Positions 24,759 to 33,977 of a stretch of 64,000 nucleotides of DNA are shown piece by piece. Every line of letters begins with the position of its first letter. Position 1 is the stretch's first letter. The stretch comes from Streptomyces sp. GESEQ-35. GTDB taxonomy: Bacteria > Actinomycetota > Actinomycetes > Streptomycetales > Streptomycetaceae. Where the stretch lies: contig NZ_JAFFSX010000004.1 in NCBI RefSeq assembly GCF_017948485.1, positions 62,001 through 126,000 of the forward strand, given 5' to 3'. The position numbers and the translations under genes were made by a program. The notes under the pieces were generated by a model that saw nothing but the letters and a program-made list of their open reading frames with translations, was not told the origin of the DNA and searched no databases.

Positions 24759-26114
24759 CTAGCTGCAGTACTGGGCTTCCTTGCCGATGGACCGGTACAT
24801 ACAGTCCGAGTTCTCCAGCAACTGCAACACCGCATCCCGGTTACGGGCCGTCTCCCGCTCGATCACCTCGTCGGGCGGGTAGAACCCACCCCCGGAGCTC
24901 GACGACGGATACATCTCGTACGTGTAACCGAAGATCTTCTGGTTGCCCCACAGCCAGTCGTCGATCGACCCGTCGGTGATGTACAGGTCACTGGACTGCT
25001 CCGGCGTATAGCCGTTGCTGGCGGCCATCTTCCCGCCCACCGTGGCGAAGGCGTTACGGTCGTCCGCCGTCATACCGGTCGTGGTGTCGGCGGTGGTGTA
25101 CCCGAAGGGCCACAGCACCAGTTCGCTGTACGTGTGGAAGTCGATCCCCGCCTTGATCTGCTGCACACCACCGACAACCCGGCTGCGCACGAAGTTTGCG
25201 ACCACCTTGACCTCGGGTGCGGACTCGGCGGCAGTGCCCCGGTACGTCTCCGAGGACGTCGACCCGGACGACCCGCCACAGCAGCCAAACCGGTAGTTCC
25301 AGTTCCGGTTGAGGTCGGTACCGACGTACGAGGAACCGGAGTTGGGCTGCCGGTTCTTCCGCCAGGACCGGTAGGCTCCGGTCGCGATGTCGTACTCGCC
25401 GCCGTCCGGGTTGAGGTCGGGGACGATCCAGATCTCGCGGTTGTTCACCATGCTGGTGACGCGGGAGTCCGTGCCGTAGTCCTGCGTCAGTTCGCGCAGC
25501 AGGTACAGCGCCATCTCGACGGTGAGGTGCTCACGGGCGTGCTGGTGGTGGGTGAACAGGACCTCCGGCTCGGCCTCGTCGGTGCCGACGTTGTCGCTGA
25601 TCTTGATGGCGACGATGTTCCGGCCCCCGTACGAGGTGCCGATGGTCCGCTGGCTCGCGATGCTCGGGTTGGCCGAGATGAGGGAGCTGATCTCGCTCGT
25701 CATCTCCGCGTAGTTGTGGTACCGCGAGTCGGCCGACGGGAAGTCGAGGAGCCGTATGTCGTCCGCGCTCGTCGACCGGTCCGGGGCCGCGCCCAACGAC
25801 GTGACCTCGTAGCCGAGTTGGCGGAGCTTCTTGACCTGGTCTGCGCGGCCCGAGATCACGACGCCGTGGTCGTCGACCTCGTCCACCGTCACGCCGACCT
25901 GCTGGATCGCCGTACGGTCCTTGACGGTCGAGTGCATGTTGATCTCGTACTGGCGGATGTCGTCCGCCGAGGCCGTGGGGCGTGCGCCACCGTCCGCGGT
26001 GGCGTTCGTCGCCGTCGCGGCGAGGGGAGCCGCGAGTGCGAAGGCGGCCAGTGCGGCCAGTGCGGCGGTTCGTCTGCCGCCTCGCGCGCCTGAGCCGCGT
26101 ATGCGAAGTCGCAT
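24759..26114 (-). CDS. Secreted zinc carboxypeptidase (M14 family)
   Basis: A 451-residue exported peptidase. Twin arginines in the signal ([20 protein letters not shown]) may direct Tat export. After a propeptide-like region, the zinc site HARE appears in [19 protein letters not shown]. Then come the substrate-binding NPDG ([12 protein letters not shown]), the arginine pair in [17 protein letters not shown], the third zinc ligand in [14 protein letters not shown], and the catalytic glutamate in [10 protein letters not shown]. The ATG at 26114 has AGGAG upstream. The stop abuts the convergent acidic protein gene with no gap. Confidence 0.93.
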   Translation of the reverse strand: MRLRIRGSGARGGRRTAALAALAAFALAAPLAATATNATADGGARPTASADDIRQYEINMHSTVKDRTAIQQVGVTVDEVDDHGVVISGRADQVKKLRQLGYEVTSLGAAPDRSTSADDIRLLDFPSADSRYHNYAEMTSEISSLISANPSIASQRTIGTSYGGRNIVAIKISDNVGTDEAEPEVLFTHHQHAREHLTVEMALYLLRELTQDYGTDSRVTSMVNNREIWIVPDLNPDGGEYDIATGAYRSWRKNRQPNSGSSYVGTDLNRNWNYRFGCCGGSSGSTSSETYRGTAAESAPEVKVVANFVRSRVVGGVQQIKAGIDFHTYSELVLWPFGYTTADTTTGMTADDRNAFATVGGKMAASNGYTPEQSSDLYITDGSIDDWLWGNQKIFGYTYEMYPSSSSGGGFYPPDEVIERETARNRDAVLQLLENSDCMYRSIGKEAQYCS

Positions 26115-26194
26115 GAAATCTCCTAGTTTCTCCAGGAATTCCGGGGTCTCCGGAGTGGGGAGTGGAGCTGGGGGGTGTCTCTCTGCGACGTACT

Positions 26195-26229
26195 TGGTGC
26201 GGGTGTGGCGCTTATGGTGCGGGTATGGC
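26195..26229. promoter_or_regulatory. Direct repeat in the carboxypeptidase/LuxR divergent promoter region
   Basis: TGGTGCGGGTGTGGC (26195-26209) and TGGTGCGGGTATGGC (26215-26229) match at 14 of 15 positions, 20 bp apart. On the minus strand they follow a TTGACC -35-like box near 26244. They sit in the 334-bp gap between the two divergent genes and could be activator or repressor sites for the carboxypeptidase gene. Confidence 0.45.
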
Positions 26230-26448
26230 ATGGCCCGGTCAAGTGTTGGCCAAGAGGGCATGGCCGAAATCGGTCGCGCAGTGTACGCGCGCCCGCCATC
26301 GCGGACGTGAACCCGGACGAATTGCACCCGACGGTGTGACCGCCGCGTGCAAATATGCAATCTGCCGGGGGAGAGTGGGGAGTGCGCGCAAGAGGAGTCA
26401 CACCCTCCGGGTCTCCTCGGACCCCCACACCCCAAGGACTGGCTGATC

Positions 26449-29274
26449 ATGGGCGGATCAGCGCCACGAAGGGACCGTCAGCTGCCGGTCGAGACGACCA
26501 GCTTCGTCGACCGCCGCGACGAACTGGCCGAAGGCCGCGAGCTGTTGGCCCGCGCCCGCCTGGTCACGCTCACCGGCCCCGGCGGCGTCGGCAAGACCCG
26601 GCTCGCCGCGCGCCTCGCGACCCGGGTCGCCCGCGCCTTCCCGGACGGCGTGCGCTTCGTGCACCTCGCGGGCCTGCACGACCCGGCGCTCGTCCCGCTC
26701 GCCGCCGCCGACGCGCTCGGCCTGCACGACCACTCCCCGCAGCCGCCACTGGACGCCCTGGCCGAGCATGTACGCGACCGGCGGCTGCTTCTCGTCGTCG
26801 ACAACTGCGAGCATCTGCTGCCCGCCTGCGCCGACCTCGCCGCCGCCCTGCTGCGCGGCACCATGGGCGTCCGTGTCCTCGCCACCAGCCGCCACCGCCT
26901 CGGCCTCACCGAGGAACACCTCCTGGACGTACGGCCGTTGCCGGTACCCGACCCGGACGGCGACCTCTCCGCCGCCGACGGCTACCCCGCCCTCGCCCTC
27001 TTCGCCGACCGTGCCGCCGCCGTCGTCCCCGGCTTCCGGCTCACCGCCGCCAACCGGGCCGCCGTGGCCCGGCTGTGCCGACGCCTCGACGGCCTTCCGC
27101 TCGCCATCGAACTCGCCGCCGTCCGGATGCGCGTCCTCGGCGTCGACCAGCTCCTCGACCGCCTCGACGACCGCTACCGCCTCCTGAACGCCGGCAGTCC
27201 AGCCGCCCTGCCCCGGCACCAGACCCTGTGCGCCGCCATCGACTGGAGCCACGAACTGTGCACCGAACGCGAACAGTTGGTGTGGGCGCGCGCCTCGGTC
27301 CTGGCCGGCAGTTTCGACCTGGACACGGCGGAATCCGTCTGCGCGGACGGCGGCGGCAGCGAGGTGGCGGTCCCCCAGGCCGGGGGGAGGGGGATAAGCG
27401 AGACGGAGGTCCCCCCGGCCGACGGCTGGGAGGGAAGCGAGACGGAGGTCCCCCGGGCCGGGAGCTGGGGGAGAGGCGAGACGGGGGTCCCCTTGGCCGG
27501 GGGCTGGGAGGGAAGCGAGATGGAGGTTCCCCGGGCCGGAGGTTGGGAGGGAAGCGAGATGGAGGTTCCCCCGGCCGGAGGTTGGGAGGGAAGCGAGACA
27601 GGGGTCCCCTCGGCCGGGGGCTGGGGGAGAAGCGAGACAGGGGTCCCCTCGGCCGGAGGTTGGGAGGGAAGCGAGGCGGGGGTCCCCCGGGCCGGGGGCT
27701 GGGGGACAAGCGAGACAGGGGTCCCCTCGGCCGGGGGCTGGGAGGGAAGCGAGGCGGGGGTCCCCCGGGCCGGGGGCTGGGGGACAAGCGAGACAGGGGT
27801 CCCCTCGGCCGGAGGTTGGGAGGGAAGCGAGGCGGGGGTCCCCCCGGCCGGCGGTCGGTTGAGGGTTGGTGCGCATGACGTTCTCGAAGCCGTTGCCGGG
27901 CTTGTCGACAAGTCGGTGCTGTGCCGGGAGCCGGGACCGGACGGCGTGCGCTACCGGCTCCTGTTCACGCTGCGCCACTACGGCCTGGTGCAGCTGCGCC
28001 GCCTGCCCGGCGAGGAGACCGCTGCCCGGCGCCGCCAGCGCGACTGGATGCAGCAGTGGGCCGCCGCCCGCGAACGCGCCTGGTTCGGCCCCGGGCAGCG
28101 CGAGACCGTCGCGAGGCTCCGCGCCGACCAGGACAACCTGCGCGCCGCCCTCGACTTCTGTCTCACCACCCCCGGCGAACGCCTCGCCGGGCTGCGGCTC
28201 GCGGGCACCTTGTGGTTCTACTGGCACGCCTGTGGCGCACCCCGCGAGGGCCGCTACTGGCTCGACCGCGCCCTCGCCGCCAACCCGGAGCCGACCCCCG
28301 AACGCGCCCGCGGCCTGTGGGTCGCCGGCCTCCTCGCGGCCGCCACCCAGGACCTCGCCCGAGGGCTGGGCCTCGCCAAGGACGCCCGCCGCCTCGCCCG
28401 TCACCTCGGTGACCCGGCCGAGACGGCCCATGCCGAATACGTCGTCGGCGTCCTCCAGCTCTTCGGCAACGACCTCCAGGCCGCCCTCGCCCACTTCGAG
28501 ACCGCCGTCGCCCGCGGCCGCGTCCCCGGCCAGCACCTGAGCATGCACGGCCTCGACAAGGTCGAACTCGCCTGCGCACTCGCCCTGTTGGGGCAGGCCG
28601 ACCGTGCCGTCGGGGTCTGCGATGCCGCGTTGCGCGACTGCGAGGAGCACCACGAGGACTGGGTGCGCTCCTACCTCCTGCGGATCCTCGCCCTCGCCCA
28701 CACCGTCCGCCGGGACTGGTCACGCGCCGAACGGCACGCCCTCGACGCGCTGCGCCTGAAGCTCGACGTCAACGACGTCATCGGTATCGCCCTCACCCTC
28801 GACCTGCTCGCCGTGATCGCCGCCGAACGCGGTACCCCCGAACGCGCCGCCGCCCTGCTCGGCGCCGCCGACCGCGTCTGGGCCGACATCGACAGAGACC
28901 GCTGGGGCTCGGACGCCCTCACCTCCGCACGAAGACGGTGCGAGGAGGGGGTGCGCGCCACGCTGGACGGGCCCGCCTTCCAGCGGTCGTACGAACGCGG
29001 CAGTGCGTACGGCCTGACGGAGGCCGTCGCATACGCCCTCAGCGACGAACAGCCGCCGGACGAGACCACCGAACGGCCCTCGAACGGCGTCCGCCTCACC
29101 CGCCGTGAGGCCGAAGTCGCCGCGCTCGTCGCCGAAGGACTCGCCAACCAGCAGATCGCCGACCGTCTGGTGATCGCCCGCCGAACCGCCGAAGGCCATG
29201 TGGAACGCATCCTCAGCAAGCTCGGCTTCAGCAACCGCAGCCAGATCGCCGCCTGGGTGACGGCCCAGCGCTGA
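26449..29274 (+). CDS. LuxR-type regulator with STAND/NB-ARC ATPase domain and in-frame minisatellite
   Basis: A 941-residue regulator without a SARP domain. P-loop [19 protein letters not shown] (about 39-57), Walker [15 protein letters not shown] and [10 protein letters not shown] identify an AfsR-like STAND ATPase. TPR-like helices fill the C-terminal half, and LuxR-type [23 protein letters not shown] with [20 protein letters not shown] ends the protein. Between ATPase and TPR regions, residues about 301-469 are 13 tandem 13-residue repeats (consensus [13 protein letters not shown]), absent from ordinary members; without them the sequence joins smoothly (LDTAESVCA ... [17 protein letters not shown]). 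ATP and an unknown signal probably control DNA binding. The ATG at 26449 has no strong ribosome-binding site. Confidence 0.9.
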   Translation: MGGSAPRRDRQLPVETTSFVDRRDELAEGRELLARARLVTLTGPGGVGKTRLAARLATRVARAFPDGVRFVHLAGLHDPALVPLAAADALGLHDHSPQPPLDALAEHVRDRRLLLVVDNCEHLLPACADLAAALLRGTMGVRVLATSRHRLGLTEEHLLDVRPLPVPDPDGDLSAADGYPALALFADRAAAVVPGFRLTAANRAAVARLCRRLDGLPLAIELAAVRMRVLGVDQLLDRLDDRYRLLNAGSPAALPRHQTLCAAIDWSHELCTEREQLVWARASVLAGSFDLDTAESVCADGGGSEVAVPQAGGRGISETEVPPADGWEGSETEVPRAGSWGRGETGVPLAGGWEGSEMEVPRAGGWEGSEMEVPPAGGWEGSETGVPSAGGWGRSETGVPSAGGWEGSEAGVPRAGGWGTSETGVPSAGGWEGSEAGVPRAGGWGTSETGVPSAGGWEGSEAGVPPAGGRLRVGAHDVLEAVAGLVDKSVLCREPGPDGVRYRLLFTLRHYGLVQLRRLPGEETAARRRQRDWMQQWAAARERAWFGPGQRETVARLRADQDNLRAALDFCLTTPGERLAGLRLAGTLWFYWHACGAPREGRYWLDRALAANPEPTPERARGLWVAGLLAAATQDLARGLGLAKDARRLARHLGDPAETAHAEYVVGVLQLFGNDLQAALAHFETAVARGRVPGQHLSMHGLDKVELACALALLGQADRAVGVCDAALRDCEEHHEDWVRSYLLRILALAHTVRRDWSRAERHALDALRLKLDVNDVIGIALTLDLLAVIAAERGTPERAAALLGAADRVWADIDRDRWGSDALTSARRRCEEGVRATLDGPAFQRSYERGSAYGLTEAVAYALSDEQPPDETTERPSNGVRLTRREAEVAALVAEGLANQQIADRLVIARRTAEGHVERILSKLGFSNRSQIAAWVTAQR
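27349..27855 (+). repeat. 39-bp coding minisatellite, 13 units
   Basis: Eleven units start with a Trp codon at exact 39-base steps from 27427 to 27817; two more degenerate units (27349, 27388) precede them. A two-unit 78-bp block (27661-27738) is repeated nearly base for base at 27739-27816, which points to recent amplification. Length is a multiple of three, so the frame survives gain or loss. The GGTCCCC...GGCCGGGGGCTGGG motif resembles short G/C-rich repeats elsewhere in Streptomyces DNA. It is not a CRISPR: there are no unique spacers. Confidence 0.95.
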
Positions 29275-29315
29275 ACCCGTCAGGATCCTCCCTCCCCAGA
29301 CCTCGAAGGGAACCC

Positions 29316-30224
29316 GTGACCATCCATCCTGCCCCCGCCCACGGGGCGTTCGACCACCGTATGGCCGTCTTCGGCACGGACGACGCATTCGTCGCCGCCG
29401 CCCTCCCGTTCCTCACCGAAGGCCTCGGCGCCCCCGGCGAACCCCCGCCCGTCGCCATCGCCGCCCCCGGCAAGCTGGACCTCGTGCGGGACGCCCTCGG
29501 CGGTGACGCCAAGAACGTCGCCCTCATCCCGCACACCGAGTGGTACATCGGCTCCGCCGCCAACGCCGTCGCACAGAGCGCCGGTTACCTCGCGGCCCAG
29601 GCCGGGCCCGGCGGCCGTATCCACCTCCTCATGGAACCGATCTGGGACGGCCGCGCCGGACGCTCGCCGCGCGAGACCGCCGAGTGGATCCGCTACGAGG
29701 CCCTCGCCAACCTCCTCTTCGCGCCGCTCGCCACGACGGCCCTGTGCGCGTACGACACCCGCACCGCCGGAGCCGCCATCGTCGCCGCCGCCCGCCGCGC
29801 CCACCCCGGCACCGGCGTCTACGCGGACCCGGTCACGCTCGCCGGCGAGCTGGACGCCGTACCGCTGCCGGAGCCCCCGGCGGACGCGCAACTGCTCCAC
29901 CACCCGGACCCGGACGCCCTGTGCGCCGGTGCGTTCGCCCGTGGACTGGCCACCGTGGACGCGGAGTTGTTCGCCGGCTGCGTCCTCGCGGCGGCGGCCT
30001 CGCTCGGACCGGTCACCGGCGCCCTGCTGTGGGGCACGGCACCGGCCTGCGTCTGCGAACTGCGCACCACACGCCGCGTCGCCGACCCGCTGGCCGGCTT
30101 CGTCCCGCCGCCCGACGGCGAACTCGGGCCGGAGCAGGGGCTGTGGTTCGCCCGGCAGGTGTGCGCGTACGTCGACGTGCGCGACGACGCGGAGGGGTCG
30201 ACCGTACGCCTCCAGTACGCGTAG
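29316..30224 (+). CDS. MEDS-domain / RsbA-type anti-sigma regulatory protein
   Basis: A 302-residue protein. Residues about 10-170 match the MEDS sensory domain (GAFDHRMAVFGTDDAFVAAALPF; YIGSAANAVAQSAGYLAAQ; ALCAYDTR), as in RsbA-like proteins. The C-terminal part resembles a weak GHKL ATPase end (GLWFARQVCAYVDVRDDAEG STVRL, written here in two pieces). Such proteins regulate stress sigma factor cascades by binding anti-sigma factors. GTG start with GAAGGGA. It is 41 bases downstream of the LuxR/STAND gene and may be co-transcribed. Confidence 0.8.
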   Translation: MTIHPAPAHGAFDHRMAVFGTDDAFVAAALPFLTEGLGAPGEPPPVAIAAPGKLDLVRDALGGDAKNVALIPHTEWYIGSAANAVAQSAGYLAAQAGPGGRIHLLMEPIWDGRAGRSPRETAEWIRYEALANLLFAPLATTALCAYDTRTAGAAIVAAARRAHPGTGVYADPVTLAGELDAVPLPEPPADAQLLHHPDPDALCAGAFARGLATVDAELFAGCVLAAAASLGPVTGALLWGTAPACVCELRTTRRVADPLAGFVPPPDGELGPEQGLWFARQVCAYVDVRDDAEGSTVRLQYA

Positions 30225-30300
30225 CCGTACGTCGACGCAGGTAGGGAATCAGGTAGTCCTCCCCGTGTGCGGTACACGCGGGGAGGCCACCATATGAACC

Positions 30301-30807
30301 ATGCTGCAACTCTCCGGGTTCCCCCTCCCGGATCCTGGTCCCCGGTACGGCGCCAACCCCCAACCGCCCTTGGGGGCGGGCTACTTGAGTGTCGAGTACG
30401 AACCGTGCCCCATCGCGGTCCGCGAGGCTCGCGCGGAGGTCCGCAGGCAGCTGGAGATATGGGGACTGGCCGAGCGGGACGACGTGGCAGACACGGCCGA
30501 GCTGCTCGTCAGCGAGCTCGCCACCAATGCCGTACTGCACTCCGAGAGCCGGTTCACGCTCACGCTGACCGCGGCGCACGGTGTTCTGCGGTGCGAGGTC
30601 GCTGACGCGGGTCATGGGCAGCCACGCGTTCTCGACGCGGGTACGTCGGAGAGTGGCCGGGGGATGTTCCTCGTGGACGCGTTGGCGCTCCGCTGGGGGT
30701 GCCTGGATGATCGGGCGGGGACGACCGTGTGGTTCGAGCTCGGTACGTGTGCGTGTGCGTCGGGCGGTTCGTCCTGCCGGATGAGGTCGTCTGCGGGCTG
30801 CGGCTAG
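30301..30807 (+). CDS. RsbW-like ATP-binding protein (anti-sigma-type GHKL kinase)
   Basis: A 168-residue HATPase_c_2 protein, one of the many single-domain anti-sigma-like ATPases of Streptomyces. The N-box is TAELLVSELATNAVLHSES, the G1 box VADAGHGQP, the G2 region ESGRGMFLVDALALRWG, and GTTVWFEL closes the fold. It probably binds a sigma factor or an anti-sigma antagonist. It lies 76 bases after the MEDS protein gene; the gap contains a CCCCG/CGGGG hairpin (30261-30283) overlapping the ribosome-binding site, which could modulate translation. Confidence 0.85.
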   Translation: MLQLSGFPLPDPGPRYGANPQPPLGAGYLSVEYEPCPIAVREARAEVRRQLEIWGLAERDDVADTAELLVSELATNAVLHSESRFTLTLTAAHGVLRCEVADAGHGQPRVLDAGTSESGRGMFLVDALALRWGCLDDRAGTTVWFELGTCACASGGSSCRMRSSAGCG

Positions 30808-30812
30808 TCGGT

Positions 30813-30839
30813 GGCTGGTCGCGCAGTTCCCCGCGCCCC
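30813..30839 (-). repeat. Dispersed Streptomyces repeat, copy E
   Basis: Read on the minus strand, this is the same 27-base unit (GGGGCGCGGGGAACTGCGCG then ACCAGCC) as copies A and C, placed 5 bases after the stop of the RsbW-like gene. Confidence 0.7.
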
Positions 30840-30899
30840 TGAGGTCGGTTCGGTCCCGCCCTCTTGTCTGTGCAGCCTTTTTGCGCTTTCTTGATCGGC

Positions 30900-32210
30900 A
30901 TGGCTGAGACGACGGGAAACCAGGCAACGGGTGAGGCCACCAGCGCTCCCCGCAAGTCCAGTTGGAAGTACATCGGGCCCGGGATCGTCGTCGCGGCGAC
31001 CGGTGTGGGGGCCGGGGACCTGGTGGCGACGCTGATCGCCGGCAGCAACTTCGGGTACACGCTGCTGTGGGCCGCCGTCATCGGGTGTCTGGTCAAGATC
31101 TCGTTGGCCGAGGCGGCGGGGCGCTGGCATCTGTCCACCGGGCGGACGCTGTTCGACGGCTGGGCGAGTCTGGGCCGGTGGACGACGTGGTTCTTCGTCG
31201 TCTACGTCGTGATCTGGGGCTTTGTCTACGGCGCGGCGGCGATGTCGTCGAGCGCGCTGCCGTTGCAGGCGTTGTTCCCGGACGTGATGGACCTGGAATG
31301 GTGGGCCATCGCGTGCGGTCTGGTCGGGCTGGTCTTCGTCTGGTTCAACAAGTACGCGGTCTTCGAGAAGGTCATGACGGTGCTGGTCGGCGTCATGTTC
31401 GTGGTGACCCTCTATCTGGCGATCCGGGTCACTCCGAACCTCGGGGACGCCTTCGCCGGTCTGCTGCCGGTGCTGCCCGACGAGAAGGACTCGATCCTCA
31501 ACACGCTGGGCCTGATCGGCGGCGTCGGCGGCACCATCACGCTGGCCGCGTACGGCTACTGGGTCAACGCCAAGGGCTGGACGAACACCGGCTGGATGAA
31601 GGTGATGCGCCTGGACAACCGGGTCGCCTACGCCACGACCGGCATCTTCGTCATCTCCATGCTCTTCGTCGGCGCGGAGCTGCTGCACTCCGCCAACATC
31701 GCGATCGCCAGCGGCGACAAGGGCCTCATCCAGCTGAGCGACATCCTGGAGGCGGAGTACGGCACGGCGACGGCCAAGTTCTTCCTGATCGGCTTCTTCG
31801 CCACCTCCTTCACCTCCCTCATCGGCGTCTGGCACGGCGTGAGCCTGATGTTCGCGGACTTCGTGGCCCGGCAGCAGAAGCGCGAGCGGACGACGGGCGC
31901 GGAGGTGGCCTCCGGCGAACGTGAGCGGTCCTGGCCGTTCCGCGCCTATCTGCTGTGGCTCACCTTCCCGCCCATCGTCCTGCTCTTCCAGGGCGAGCCC
32001 TTCCGCCTCATCATCCTCTACGGCGTCCTGGGCGCGGCCTTCCTCCCCTTCCTCGCCGGCACCCTGATCTGGCTCCTCAACACCACGCGCACCCCGAGGG
32101 AGTGGCGCAACGGCTGGGTGAGCAACGGGATGCTCGCGATCGCCGGGCTGCTGTTCCTGGTGCTGTGCGTGAAGCAGATCTGGGACCAGCCCTGGTCGGA
32201 GTTCTTCTAG
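30900..32210 (+). CDS. NRAMP-related divalent metal transporter (divergent clade)
   Basis: A 436-residue, 11-12 segment membrane protein. The opening GPGIVVAATGVGAGDLVATL aligns with NRAMP TM1, but the canonical DPGN metal motif is replaced by TGVGAGD. TM6 (GGVGGTITLAAYGYW) lacks the usual MPHNLY-type motif. It therefore belongs to the NRAMP-related group and may carry Mg, Al or another solute rather than Mn/Fe. The ATG at 30900 is chosen over upstream in-frame codons because similarity starts there; the ribosome-binding site is weak. Monocistronic. Confidence 0.85.
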   Translation: MAETTGNQATGEATSAPRKSSWKYIGPGIVVAATGVGAGDLVATLIAGSNFGYTLLWAAVIGCLVKISLAEAAGRWHLSTGRTLFDGWASLGRWTTWFFVVYVVIWGFVYGAAAMSSSALPLQALFPDVMDLEWWAIACGLVGLVFVWFNKYAVFEKVMTVLVGVMFVVTLYLAIRVTPNLGDAFAGLLPVLPDEKDSILNTLGLIGGVGGTITLAAYGYWVNAKGWTNTGWMKVMRLDNRVAYATTGIFVISMLFVGAELLHSANIAIASGDKGLIQLSDILEAEYGTATAKFFLIGFFATSFTSLIGVWHGVSLMFADFVARQQKRERTTGAEVASGERERSWPFRAYLLWLTFPPIVLLFQGEPFRLIILYGVLGAAFLPFLAGTLIWLLNTTRTPREWRNGWVSNGMLAIAGLLFLVLCVKQIWDQPWSEFF

Positions 32211-32238
32211 CCCCTGGCCGGCGGGTTACGGTGCGCCC

Positions 32239-32658
32239 ATGCAGCAGCCCGATTCCGGCCCCCAGCAGCCACCACAGTCACCACCGCCCGGCTTCGGCCC
32301 GCCCCCGCAGCCGTACGTCTCCGCGCCGCCACCACCCCCGTATGCGCCCCACGCCGGGCCGGTACCGCCTCACCCGGTCCCCTCGGGCCCGGAGTTCCTG
32401 GCCGTGGACCGCCACAACTCCGTCGTCGTGGACTCCTCCGGGGTCTCCTTCGAGAACCACGGCATGACCCTGGAGCTGTCCTGGCCCCAGATCCGCAGCG
32501 TCCACTACAAGGCGAACGGCAACGCGCTCGTCGTCGGGGTCGTCCACGCCGACGGGCAGTTCTACGAGTGCGTGGTCGACGCCAAGCGCGGGGAGCGGCT
32601 GCGGGAGTGGTTCGGGCAGCTGGCGGGCGTGCTGGGGTACTACCGGCCCATGGGCTGA
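32239..32658 (+). CDS. Proline-rich protein with small PH-like domain
   Basis: A 139-residue protein: about 50 residues of Pro/Gln-rich disordered sequence, then a compact beta domain (FLAVDRHNSVVVDSSGVSFE; LSWPQIRSVHYKANGNALVV; FYECVVDA) and a helix. No catalytic residues are seen. It resembles the C-terminal domain of the protein at 24204. Function unknown. It starts 28 bases after the transporter stop and converges on the anti-sigma gene. Confidence 0.75.
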   Translation: MQQPDSGPQQPPQSPPPGFGPPPQPYVSAPPPPPYAPHAGPVPPHPVPSGPEFLAVDRHNSVVVDSSGVSFENHGMTLELSWPQIRSVHYKANGNALVVGVVHADGQFYECVVDAKRGERLREWFGQLAGVLGYYRPMG

Positions 32659-32667
32659 CCTGATCGC

Positions 32668-33924
32668 CTAGACCAGGTCGGCCCACTTCGGGCTGAGGGC
32701 GATCGCCCGGAGCTCCTGCATCGTCAGGGCCGGGGTCTCGCGGCTGGGGGCGCTGTGCTGGTCGGCCTGGTTGAAGGCGCTGACCACCACGCGCAGACCG
32801 TCGGTCCGGAGGGTGTCGGCGGTCCACATGACGGCCCCGGAGACGTCCTTGTCGCCTCCGCTCTGCCGGGAAACGAACTTCGTGCCGTCGTCCAGTGTCT
32901 CGGCGTCCGAGCCGAAGAGTTCGCCCTCCACGTCCCCCATGCCGGGCTGCACATCGACCTGGACGTAGCTCTTGCCCTTGCCGTCGTCGAGGACGACATA
33001 CGAGTAGTCCGTGCCCTTGGTGACCACCTCGACGTCCTTCGGGAGCAGTCCCGTGAGCGTCGCCACGATGGCGTCGGGGCCGGGGGCCGCAGGCGGCGTG
33101 CTCGTCTCCGGGGCCGCCGTGCCCTCGGGATCCTCCGGCATGGCGGCGATGGCGTACTGCCACGCAGCCGCGGTGACCACCTCTCTCAGCGTGTTTGCGG
33201 TCAGGGGCGGTTCGGGCCGGCTGATCGGCGCGCCCTTCTGGGCCGCGGAGTTCCACTCGCTCACGCTGACGTGGGATCCCTTGGGGGTGACGAACTCCGC
33301 GCGCCACAGCTTGGTGTCGACGCGGCGGTCCGGATACTCGTATCCCTGCAACACCATGAGCAGCGCGCCGCCGGGCAGCCGCTGGGTGAGGCAACTGTCG
33401 TGTGGTGTCAGCACCTTGTCCGGGCAGGTGGTCGCCTGGCGGGCCTGATCGCTGCCCGGCTCCACCCGGCCCAGGCTGACGTCGATCGCCGCCGGGCCCT
33501 TGCCGTCGTCGTACACGAGGTGGGCGTACGGTCCCGGCAGCTCGTCCGTGCCGCGCGCCTCCTCCCCGCTGAACTCGCCCTCGGGCAGCAGGCCCTTGAG
33601 CGACTTGAGCAGTTCGTCGCCGGAGACGGCAGCGGGCGCGGCCGACTCGGAGGACGCGGAGGCCGTGCGGTCGACCCCGACGGACCGCTGCCCGTCGCCG
33701 TCCCCGCCGCCCCAGGGCGCGACCACCGCCGCGCCCACCCCCACGAGCGCGATCCCGGCCGCGCTGCCGACCACCGCGCCACGGCGCCGCAGCCACAGCC
33801 GCCGCCCGCGGACCTGACCTGCGGCGGCGAGGGCGGCCCGGTCGGTGTCGAAGGAGTCGCCGGCCTGGCGCAGGGCGGTACCGAGCCGGTTCTCGAAGGG
33901 GTCGTGCTGATGTCCGAAGGGCAT
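32668..33924 (-). CDS. Membrane protein, probable anti-sigma partner of the SigE-family ECF factor
   Basis: From the ATG at 33924 (AAGGTGG upstream) the protein has 418 residues. A short cytoplasmic N-terminus (FENRLGTALRQAGDSFDTDR) precedes one membrane segment (AVVGSAAGIALVGVGAAVVA, about residues 49-70) and a large extracytoplasmic part with two similar beta-rich modules (YAHLVYDDGKGPAAIDVSLG and YSYVVLDDGKGKSYVQVDVQ). This is the usual layout next to SigE-family ECF sigma genes. No zinc-binding ZAS motif is visible, so the anti-sigma role is inferred from synteny and topology. Confidence 0.75.
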   Translation of the reverse strand: MPFGHQHDPFENRLGTALRQAGDSFDTDRAALAAAGQVRGRRLWLRRRGAVVGSAAGIALVGVGAAVVAPWGGGDGDGQRSVGVDRTASASSESAAPAAVSGDELLKSLKGLLPEGEFSGEEARGTDELPGPYAHLVYDDGKGPAAIDVSLGRVEPGSDQARQATTCPDKVLTPHDSCLTQRLPGGALLMVLQGYEYPDRRVDTKLWRAEFVTPKGSHVSVSEWNSAAQKGAPISRPEPPLTANTLREVVTAAAWQYAIAAMPEDPEGTAAPETSTPPAAPGPDAIVATLTGLLPKDVEVVTKGTDYSYVVLDDGKGKSYVQVDVQPGMGDVEGELFGSDAETLDDGTKFVSRQSGGDKDVSGAVMWTADTLRTDGLRVVVSAFNQADQHSAPSRETPALTMQELRAIALSPKWADLV

Positions 33925-33977
33925 GGCAAACCACCTTTTCCACAAGGGTGTTGGTCAATGAAGTGCCGGAAGGGGGC

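Noticed and set aside
27349..27855. CRISPR array
   Set aside because: Units are contiguous with no unique spacers, lie in a coding frame, and no cas genes are present.
27041..27911. Minus-strand frames encoding PPAxGTPxSLPSQ-type repeats across the minisatellite
   Set aside because: The repeat unit is open on both strands because 39 is a multiple of three. Only the plus-strand frame joins recognisable domains on both sides.
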